Shown here: positions 6,805 to 12,756 of the stretch, in pieces
Position numbering within the stretch: the stretch's first letter is position 1
Layout of the letters: every line of letters begins with the position of its first letter
DNA from: SIAJ01 sp036266155
GTDB lineage: Bacteria; Planctomycetota; Planctomycetia; Gemmatales; Gemmataceae
Direction of reading: 5' to 3'
Assembly: GCA_036266155.1 (NCBI GenBank)
Contig: DATANR010000444.1
Span: 1-12,756, forward strand
DNA length: 12,756 bases
The notes under the pieces: generated by a model
Databases searched by the model: none
The model's input: only the letters and a program-made list of their open reading frames with translations
What the model was told of the DNA's origin: nothing
Program-made: the position numbers and the translations under genes

Positions 6805-7623
6805 TTACGACCGATCGCCGATGGCGTCTCGCAGGCCGGAGCGGTAGTCGGGGAATTGGGGTCGAAACGCCAACTCGGCGCGCAAACGGCCATTGTCAAT
6901 CTGGCGATTGGTCCGCTCATTTGCCGGAGTGAAGCTCGGAGGCGGAGCGCCGAGCAATTGAGCCATCTCCTCATAGAAGCCGCGCCGCGTGACCGGCCGG
7001 CCGTCGCTCACGTTGAACGTCGACCCCGCGGTCGCGCGCTCGGCAGCGGCAATCACGGCTCGTGCCCCGTCCGCGACGTGAATGAGATTGAGCCAGCCAT
7101 CCGGGTCGGTCGCGAGCGCTTCGCCGCGCTCGACGGCCGCCCGGCGAATCACCCGCTTCGGACCGTAGATGCCCGCGAAACGCAGAACGATTATGTCCGG
7201 TCGCCGAGCACGCAGGAACTGCTCGCATTCGAGCACGATCTTGCCGCTCTCCGCGGCGGGCTCGGTCGGCGCGACCTCGTCGACCCAGCTGCCGTCGGCT
7301 TGGCCGTAAACGCTGGTGCTGCTCACATACACGAATCGTCGCGCCCCGGAGAGCGACGACAACACGTTGGTCAGGCCGCCGAGATAAACGTCGCGCATCG
7401 GCACGCCGGCCGAGTGATCGAGCCCGACCGCGTAGAGCACCACATCCGCGGTCGGTAGCTGCAAGGTCGGGTCGGTCACGTCGCCGATCACCGGTTCAAT
7501 CCCCAGGGCCCGCAGTTGATCGCCATGCGCGCGTGTCAAAGCGCTGACGCGCTGGCCCGCCGCCAGCCATTGCCGGGCGACGACGCGACCCAGGTAGCCG
7601 CAACCGAGGATGAGATGGGTCAT
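6805..7623 (-). CDS. NAD(P)-dependent epimerase/dehydratase, YeeZ-like extended SDR
   Basis: 272 residues with an N-terminal Rossmann nucleotide-binding motif GCGYLG (7-12) starting almost at the first residue, ADVVLYAVGLDHS after strand 4, FVYVSSTSVYG (98-107), LRFAGIYGP and the late FNVSDGRPVTRRGFYEEM segment. This is the layout of sugar-nucleotide-epimerase-like proteins of the YeeZ group. The tyrosine Y106 is kept, but the lysine four residues later of the classical YxxxK pair is replaced by D110, so the usual proton relay is incomplete, as is common in atypical SDRs of this group. Substrate unknown. ATG 7623 begins directly before the nucleotide fold; its ribosome site is weak. It is first in the minus-strand run leading into the two membrane proteins, and divergent from the amidase. 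Confidence 0.85.
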   Translation of the reverse strand: MTHLILGCGYLGRVVARQWLAAGQRVSALTRAHGDQLRALGIEPVIGDVTDPTLQLPTADVVLYAVGLDHSAGVPMRDVYLGGLTNVLSSLSGARRFVYVSSTSVYGQADGSWVDEVAPTEPAAESGKIVLECEQFLRARRPDIIVLRFAGIYGPKRVIRRAAVERGEALATDPDGWLNLIHVADGARAVIAAAERATAGSTFNVSDGRPVTRRGFYEEMAQLLGAPPPSFTPANERTNRQIDNGRLRAELAFRPQFPDYRSGLRDAIGDRS

Positions 7624-7700
7624 GTGTTACGGATGATAGCCAATTGCATTTCGCGGGCATCCGGAACACAATGGCCCGGTCCCAAACTGGAGCCCGCCCC

Positions 7701-9293
7701 GTGCCTTTCGAACCTTCACGTCGCCACTTCCTCGCCGCCGGCGCCACGCTCGCGCTCGCTTCCGAGGTCCGGTCCGTCCCCGCGACTCCATCCTTCGAAT
7801 TTGCCGACGTCTCCGTAGCCGAACTGGCCGAGCACCTCAAGACGGGCAAGTTCACATCGCGACAGCTCACCGAGGCCTATCGCGCGCGTATCGAGGCGAT
7901 CGATGCGGCAGGCCCGACGCTCAACAGTGTGATCGAGCCGAATCCGGATGCCGTTGCCATCGCCGAATCGCTCGACAAGGAGCGCAAAGACAAGGGCCCG
8001 CGCGGGCCGATGCACGGCATCCCGGTCCTCATCAAGGACAACATCGACACGGCCGACAAGATGCAGACGACGGCCGGGTCGCTTGCACTCGTCGGGGCCA
8101 AACCGTCGAAGGATGCGTTCATCGCGAAGAAGCTGCGCGACGCCGGCGCCGTGATCCTCGGCAAGACGAACCTGAGCGAGTGGGCCAACTTTCGCTCGAG
8201 TAACTCAACTAGCGGCTGGAGCAGTCGCGGCGGTTTGACACGCAACCCCTATGCCCTCGATCGCAATTGCTCCGGCTCCAGCTCGGGCACGGGTGCGGCC
8301 ATCGCGGCGAGCTTGTGTGCGGTCGGCATCGGCACCGAGACCGATGGGTCGATCGTGTCGCCGTCGAACAATTGCGGGCTCGTCGGTTTGAAGCCAACGG
8401 TTGGGCTCGTGAGTCGCACGGGCATCATTCCAATCTCCGCTTCGCAAGACACCGCCGGGCCGATGGGTCGCACGGTGACCGACGTGGCAATGTTGCTTGA
8501 CGCAATCGTCGGTCGCGATCCGGACGATCCCGCCACCGCCCGCGATGAATTGGCGAAGCCCGTGGACTATATGAAATCGCTCGATGCGAAAGGCTTGAAG
8601 GGCGCCCGCCTCGGCGTCCTGCGCAAGCTGCCCGGCTTCGCCGACCGCACGCTCGCTGTTTACGAAGAAGCGCTGACGGTGTTGAAGAAGGAAGGCGCCA
8701 TCCTGATCGACGAGGTCGATCCCAAGGGTTTCACGGAGACCGACGATCCCGAAATGATCGTGCTCCAGTACGAGTTCAAGGATGGGCTCAACAAATACCT
8801 CGCGCGCCTCGGAGACAAGGCCCCCGTCAAATCGCTGGCCGACGTGATTGCGTTCAACGAGAAGAACAAAAAAACGGAAATGCCGTTCTTCGATCAGGAC
8901 CTGTTCGTGAAGTCGCAGGCCCGCGGCCCCCTGACGGACAAGGCCTACATCGAAGCGTGGGCGGCGTGTGTGAAAATGACGCGAACCGAAGGCATCGACG
9001 CCGTGCTTACCAAGCACAAACTTGACGCGATCGTCGCCCCGACCGGCGGCCCGGCTTGGCTGACCGACCTCGTGACCGGCGACCACTTCGCCGGCGGCAC
9101 GTCGAGCCCCGCGGCGATTGCCGGCTATCCCGCGATCACGGTGCCGATGGGCTTGATCGCCGGGTTGCCGGTGGGATTGTCGTTCTTCACGCGCGCGTGG
9201 GGCGAGGCGACGTTGTTGAAGTTGGCGTTCGCGTTCGAGCAAGCGACCAAGGCGCGCCAAGCGCCGCGCTTCTTGGCCACGGTGACGATGTGA
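7701..9293 (+). CDS. Amidase-signature family hydrolase with Tat-type signal
   Basis: 530 residues from GTG 7701. The start SRRHFLAAGATLALA (6-20) is a twin-arginine signal, predicting export in folded form. The amidase-signature domain follows, with GPMHGIPVLIKDNIDT holding K112, NCSGSSSGTG holding cis-serine S193, and GTETDGSIVSP holding nucleophile S217. The 24-residue S-S spacing and ~80-residue K-S spacing are those of peptide amidase and FAAH, so the Ser-cisSer-Lys triad is intact. Close relatives hydrolyse amide bonds of small molecules or C-terminal peptide amides; the ligand cannot be named. It is not a GatA by context, since GatB/GatC are absent and it carries an export signal. GGAG at 7689-7692 favours GTG 7701; ATG 7671, with a weaker site, would lengthen the signal by ten residues. 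Confidence 0.92.
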   Translation: MPFEPSRRHFLAAGATLALASEVRSVPATPSFEFADVSVAELAEHLKTGKFTSRQLTEAYRARIEAIDAAGPTLNSVIEPNPDAVAIAESLDKERKDKGPRGPMHGIPVLIKDNIDTADKMQTTAGSLALVGAKPSKDAFIAKKLRDAGAVILGKTNLSEWANFRSSNSTSGWSSRGGLTRNPYALDRNCSGSSSGTGAAIAASLCAVGIGTETDGSIVSPSNNCGLVGLKPTVGLVSRTGIIPISASQDTAGPMGRTVTDVAMLLDAIVGRDPDDPATARDELAKPVDYMKSLDAKGLKGARLGVLRKLPGFADRTLAVYEEALTVLKKEGAILIDEVDPKGFTETDDPEMIVLQYEFKDGLNKYLARLGDKAPVKSLADVIAFNEKNKKTEMPFFDQDLFVKSQARGPLTDKAYIEAWAACVKMTRTEGIDAVLTKHKLDAIVAPTGGPAWLTDLVTGDHFAGGTSSPAAIAGYPAITVPMGLIAGLPVGLSFFTRAWGEATLLKLAFAFEQATKARQAPRFLATVTM

Positions 9294-9297
9294 GTTT

Positions 9298-9410
9298 GCC
9301 GTTAGCCGCGACGCGCTAGCGGAGCGCGTCGCCTGGCGGTCAAGGGGACCATATTCAGCGCCCCGAATGGTCCGCGTGACGCGCTCCGCTAGCGCGTCGC
9401 CGCTAACGGC
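9298..9410. repeat. Large palindrome between convergent genes (33-bp arms)
   Basis: Bases 9298-9330 and 9378-9410 are reverse complements over 33 positions with one mismatch. The arms contain GACGCGCTAGCGGAGCGCG, itself largely self-complementary. A second inner pair, GGACCAT (9346-9352) and ATGGTCC (9367-9373), nests inside. The element nearly fills the 130-base gap between the amidase stop and the PrsW-family stop. It could act as a two-way transcription stop although T-runs are lacking; by shape it is a REP/MITE-like element. Confidence 0.88.
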
Positions 9411-9423
9411 GACCCCATAAATC

Positions 9424-10803
9424 TCACGCCATTGCCTTGCGCCGGCGCTTGTACTCCTTGAGCATCTCCGCCGTCGCCTCGCGCGTGTCGGCGCCGTGCA
9501 GCCGGCTTACCTGGAAGGCGAGATAACCGAAGCTCGCGAGCGCCACGACGAGCGCGATGCCGGGCATGTCTTTCTTGAGCAACGTGTCGTAGAGTCCGTG
9601 GAGCACCATCGGAACGGCGATGAACAAGATCGTCGGCGCGATCATGTCGTACCAGCGGTCGGCCGACTGCAGCAAACCCTGCTTCTGTTGAATCGCGATC
9701 GCTGCCGACCCCGTCCACAGGGCATGCAGGGCCACGCACGAGATGAAGCGGACCACATAGATGCCCGAGCCCATGATGCCGTTGTAATAGTTCGACGAGT
9801 AGATGATCCCCTCGGCGATGCCGAAGCCGGCGCCGGAGGCGAGACCCCACAGAAACGCGCCGCGCCAGTTGTCATCGACGTTACGCCGATAGCGAAACAG
9901 GACTGGGATGGCCTTGACGACTTCCTCGCACAGACCGACGCCGGCCGTGAAGCCGAGGAAGCTGACCCAAAAGCCGTTGTCCGGATCGAGGGCGGCCCGA
10001 TACGACAGGCCGATCAACTTGGCGATCCAGAAAAAGATCACGAAGATGCTGCGCCCGACGATGACGGTTCCTTGCGTCGCCTCGGCCAGGGCCTGCACGA
10101 TGATGAGGAACAGGACGCCGATCGTCCCGGTGAACGCGCCAATGGCCAGCAGATGACGTGCGTCTGCGACGCCGCCGGTGGCGAGGAAGACGAAGAAGCC
10201 GAGGAACAGAGCGGCCGCGCCAAGCGCGAACAGCCAGTGCATGTACGAGTCGCGCGGCAATGCGGCGCCGAGGAGACGATGGCGAGGCATCGCGTTGATC
10301 AGATCGCCAAAGTCAGCTTTGCCTTCTTCTGCTTTGGCCAGTATGCGCAGGATCTTAAGTTGCTCCTCTTCGGGAGCAGCTTCAATGCTGTCCAAGATTC
10401 GATTCCCAAGTTCCTCTTCTTTACCCTTATGCAGCAGCGATACCACGAGCGGAATCAGCGCCAACATGAGAAGCCAATGCAGATGCCGCAGCCACGCTGG
10501 CGGTTCATTGCTCTTGAGCGGCGGCAACGCGGACACCGGCGTCGGCGGCTTGACCGGCCCACGATGGTACGTCGGCGCCGGCGCACGGGCTGGTTCTGAA
10601 ATCGGCTCGGCGGGCGCTTCCGATGGCGCCGGTTCCGCGGCCGGCTCATCGCCGAGCAACAGCGCGGCCGCCGCGTCCTCGACGGGGCGCTCCGGAACCT
10701 GAACCTCGGCCTTGCAGTTGGGACATGGCAAACGCCGCCCCGCGAGCGCGTCGGGCGCCTTCAGCCGCCGGCCGCAACCGGGACACGCAATGGAGATGGG
10801 CAT
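9424..10803 (-). CDS. PrsW-family intramembrane protease with N-terminal zinc ribbon
   Basis: 459 residues. Residues 1-37 are an MJ0042-like zinc ribbon with C7, C10, C27 and C30. A Pro/Ala/Glu-rich linker follows (about 38-100), then helix 1 (107-124), a charged helical region (125-188), and a polytopic core. The core holds the PrsW signature: E293-E294-V-V-K297, the FGIAEG glutamate E331, H360, and H402-G-L-Y-D406. PrsW of Bacillus makes the first cut of an anti-sigma factor; members of the CAAX/PrsW superfamily use these Glu/His residues for catalysis. No sigma/anti-sigma pair lies beside it, so the substrate is unknown. The cytoplasmic zinc ribbon may bind nucleic acid or a partner. ATG 10803 is preceded by AAGGG at 8 bases. 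Relatives with unknown non-proteolytic roles exist. Confidence 0.9.
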   Translation of the reverse strand: MPISIACPGCGRRLKAPDALAGRRLPCPNCKAEVQVPERPVEDAAAALLLGDEPAAEPAPSEAPAEPISEPARAPAPTYHRGPVKPPTPVSALPPLKSNEPPAWLRHLHWLLMLALIPLVVSLLHKGKEEELGNRILDSIEAAPEEEQLKILRILAKAEEGKADFGDLINAMPRHRLLGAALPRDSYMHWLFALGAAALFLGFFVFLATGGVADARHLLAIGAFTGTIGVLFLIIVQALAEATQGTVIVGRSIFVIFFWIAKLIGLSYRAALDPDNGFWVSFLGFTAGVGLCEEVVKAIPVLFRYRRNVDDNWRGAFLWGLASGAGFGIAEGIIYSSNYYNGIMGSGIYVVRFISCVALHALWTGSAAIAIQQKQGLLQSADRWYDMIAPTILFIAVPMVLHGLYDTLLKKDMPGIALVVALASFGYLAFQVSRLHGADTREATAEMLKEYKRRRKAMA

Positions 10804-10886
10804 CGAGTAAGCCCTTGAGAAATCGATCGCGAGTGAGCGGAGAGTAAGGGGAGGATACCGCGAAATGAATGCAAATGCCAGAGCTA

Positions 10887-10913
10887 AGCGGTCGAGCCGA
10901 TGGCTCGACCGCT
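10887..10913. terminator. 12-bp stem, 3-nt loop hairpin downstream of the heme protein gene
   Basis: AGCGGTCGAGCC (10887-10898) and GGCTCGACCGCT (10902-10913) pair perfectly around GAT. Read on the minus strand it begins about 25 bases after the stop of the heme protein gene and lies some 85 bases before the PrsW-family start. It probably ends the upstream transcript. The following bases are not a clean T-run, so it may need Rho or work mainly by stabilising the 3' end. Confidence 0.55.
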
Positions 10914-10937
10914 AAACGACGAAGTCGACCAACAACT

Positions 10938-12371
10938 TTACTTCGGCGCCGGCGCTCCCACCGTGCCAATCGTCCCGCTGATCGAATTGGGCACCGCGTA
11001 TTGCGATCCGACGGCTAGCACGTGGCTGATCGCGACGCGGCGATTCACGAGCTTTGGGGGCGGCGGGTTCTGGAACGAGTACGAGCCGCCGTTGTGGCAC
11101 ATGAAGCAGTTCTGCACCTGGCTGATCGGCGCGTTCTTCGTTCCTTGCACGAACGTCTCCGCTGTCGAGTTCGCCAGCGACACCGAGCCGACCGCGTTGG
11201 TCTGATCGCTGTTGGCTGTGAACGTTCCCGGCTTCATCCAGACGGTGCCGATCAGATCGTAATTCGCGAACGTGGATTGCGGGCCTTTAATGTTCTTCAG
11301 CGCGCTATGGCCCTGATCGTTGATCGCGAAAATGTTGCCCGGTCCATTGGCGAGATCTTCGCCGCCGGTCTGGTTCTGCAGGACCACATTGGTCGGCGGC
11401 GAGAATTTCTGTGAGCCGATATCGAATTTCAACGTGGGCGGATTGAGAGCGATATTCGCCTTGGCGAAGGCTGTGTTCGCCGCGTAGAAGGTGTAGTTGT
11501 TCTTGCTGACGCCCGGCCCGGGATAAGTGTTATCCGGAACGCGCGGCGAATTGAGATTGTGCTCAAAGGTCCCCCAGAGAAACTCCGGGTGGTTGATCGT
11601 ATGCCCGACGACGTGCAAGCCGACGAGCGCGACGGTTACTTTCGTGAACTTGCCCGGCACCGGGGTGATCGTGATCTGCGTCTTGGTTCGCAACACCGTC
11701 AGCACCGGGACTTCCGCTTCGGTCGTGAAGGCACCAGTCGGCGGCGCCTGGCCGGCGTCGAGCCGCAGCCACGTCGCCTTGAACACCGCGGCGCCGACGT
11801 CGAACGTCGAATCGACCGGCTGGCTGGTGTACCCGCCCGTGACGATCAGGTTCTTCTTGGCCGTATTGAAGTACGACAGGTTCATGTGGACCGACGCGTA
11901 GACCGGGTAGCCGTTCTGAGCAACAAGCATGTTGCCGTCGGCCTCGACGATGGCGCCGGCGCCCTCGACGTGACCGGGCGCGCCATTCGGTATGAGCGAG
12001 CGGGCAGCCAACTTGAGCCCGCGATGGCCGAGTTCACCGGCCTTCGGGTCCTTGCTGAGAAGATCCTCCGGCGTGGGCAGGGTCATGAAACGCGGCACAC
12101 CCTTGCTGTCGAGTGCGGTCGCCCAGACGAAGGCTTCCCATGACCATTGATGGAACTGGCAATCCTGCGCGTTTAGCGGCGTGTCCTCGGTGGGGAATTT
12201 GGCATCCGGCTTCAAGTAGTTCGGCAGATTCTCCTCCCAGCCGTTGGCCGGGCAACCTTTGGCGGGCGGCGGCACGTCGCCATGCGATGACGGCGACGCG
12301 ATGCTCGCAATGAAAACGACGATGGTCGCCAGACCGAGGACGGCGACCCCACGAACCAGGCGCGCTGGCAT
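10938..12371 (-). CDS. Secreted protein of unknown function with one C-terminal c-type heme site
   Basis: 477 residues. The N-terminus (MPARLVRG, then a hydrophobic stretch to about residue 27) is a signal peptide. Conserved-looking features are CQFHQWSWEAFVW (71-83), LVGLHVVGHTINHPEFLW with H253, H257 and H261, FEHN with H271, and NCFMCHN giving a CxxCH heme c site at C422/C425/H426. The histidine-rich central motif followed by a single late CxxCH recalls a family of uncharacterised bacterial periplasmic proteins of 400-550 residues (LVG.H.V......P...W.TFEH). Heme attachment would occur outside the cytoplasm. The role, electron transfer or an oxidase-like activity, is unknown. ATG 12371 has GGAG seven bases upstream. 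No cytochrome biogenesis gene is nearby. Confidence 0.8.
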   Translation of the reverse strand: MPARLVRGVAVLGLATIVVFIASIASPSSHGDVPPPAKGCPANGWEENLPNYLKPDAKFPTEDTPLNAQDCQFHQWSWEAFVWATALDSKGVPRFMTLPTPEDLLSKDPKAGELGHRGLKLAARSLIPNGAPGHVEGAGAIVEADGNMLVAQNGYPVYASVHMNLSYFNTAKKNLIVTGGYTSQPVDSTFDVGAAVFKATWLRLDAGQAPPTGAFTTEAEVPVLTVLRTKTQITITPVPGKFTKVTVALVGLHVVGHTINHPEFLWGTFEHNLNSPRVPDNTYPGPGVSKNNYTFYAANTAFAKANIALNPPTLKFDIGSQKFSPPTNVVLQNQTGGEDLANGPGNIFAINDQGHSALKNIKGPQSTFANYDLIGTVWMKPGTFTANSDQTNAVGSVSLANSTAETFVQGTKNAPISQVQNCFMCHNGGSYSFQNPPPPKLVNRRVAISHVLAVGSQYAVPNSISGTIGTVGAPAPK

Positions 12372-12500
12372 GGATGGACTCCATGAGTTGTGGGCGAGGA
12401 ATCGATTCTGCCCAGACGCGCCTCACGATTACAAGGGGTAGCTTCGGGTAAATTGGCGGGGCGAAACTTCACGGAAAGGGATTGATGTTGTTCGAGAACT

Positions 12501-12710
12501 TCAATGTGATTGATCGGACGGCGGCGCTTGCGATCGGCGGCTTTTTCGCTTCGTCTTCTTTCTGAATTCTCGATCGGCATCGAGAGAAAGCTTGGCCTCG
12601 CGACCAATCCGTGCAATCTCCTCTGGAGAAAATTTCGGCAACGGTCGATCGGGCCCGGTCATTGGCCGACCGTCGGACGTTTTAGCGCCGGACTGGTCGT
12701 GTGATTGCAT
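12501..12710 (-). CDS. Small basic hypothetical protein (69 aa)
   Basis: The frame reads MQSHDQSGAKTSDGR, then PLPKFSPEEIARIGREAK as a likely helix, then a highly basic tail (FRKKTKRKSRR) and a polar end. No family is recognised; the tail could bind nucleic acid. The frame is open to the right edge through a TTG at 12755, so the true start may lie outside the window; ATG 12710 has only a weak ribosome site, and an inner ATG at MTGPDRPL is possible too. It is on the same strand as the heme protein gene and 129 bases upstream of it. The helix-forming, charge-patterned composition favours a real gene. Confidence 0.45.
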   Translation of the reverse strand: MQSHDQSGAKTSDGRPMTGPDRPLPKFSPEEIARIGREAKLSLDADREFRKKTKRKSRRSQAPPSDQSH

Positions 12711-12756
12711 CGTTTCAACCGCTGTACCGGTGGATCGATTCAGCCGGAGCCCCAAG

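Noticed and set aside
8205..9260. 351-codon minus-strand frame opposite the amidase
   Set aside because: The amidase-signature motifs and intact triad on the plus strand explain this region; the opposite frame is rich in Arg, Gly and His as expected of a shadow.
6736..9410. CRISPR array or transposon ends made of the palindromes
   Set aside because: The palindromes differ from one another in sequence, are not regularly spaced, and enclose no transposase gene.
9496..10599. 367-codon plus-strand frame opposite the PrsW-family gene
   Set aside because: The opposite strand carries all PrsW motifs and a zinc ribbon; this frame is Asp/Arg/Gln-rich without hydrophobic core.

Overview
The window looks like chromosomal DNA of a high-GC bacterium, most probably a member of the Planctomycetota. 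This rests on gene style rather than a marker gene: an MJ0042-type zinc ribbon fused to a PrsW-like membrane protease, very small Pro/Lys-rich hypothetical proteins, large paralogous GT-C-like membrane proteins, and several long interspersed palindromes at gene borders. No rRNA, tRNA, CRISPR array, transposase or phage gene is visible.

Left part (1-3534). A minus-strand gene running off the left edge encodes a neprosin-type (DUF239) glutamic endopeptidase with a recognisable activation domain and both presumed catalytic glutamates, but no visible signal peptide. It begins and ends without being bounded by stop plus start inside the window, so it is easily missed. Upstream of it lie a 350-base stretch without a gene that holds an 11-bp stem-loop, and a 61-residue disordered small ORF. 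Divergent from these, on the plus strand, are an Rv2258c-like SAM methyltransferase and a single-domain VOC (glyoxalase-fold) protein, separated by degenerate GGGAC-type repeats.

Middle (3538-7623, minus strand). A YeeZ-like NAD(P)-dependent epimerase/dehydratase is followed by two large tandem paralogous membrane proteins that overlap by ATGA. The second keeps a D-x-W-x-H motif after its first membrane helix, as in GT-C glycosyltransferases; the first has lost it. A perfect 25-bp-arm palindrome separates the epimerase from the membrane pair, and a 29-bp-arm palindrome sits inside the coding sequence of the first paralogue, both with 19-nt loops.

Right part (7701-12756). A Tat-exported amidase-signature hydrolase (K112, S193, S217) converges on the zinc-ribbon PrsW-family protease; a 33-bp-arm palindrome fills the gap between them. 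Further right on the minus strand is a secreted protein of unknown function with one c-type heme site (CxxCH) near its C-terminus, and at the right edge a short basic ORF.

The genes do not form one obvious pathway. The clearest functional unit is the membrane-protein pair. The most unusual items are the bacterial neprosin homologue, the coding-sequence palindrome and the heme protein. I do not see a convincing new multi-gene defence or biosynthetic system.
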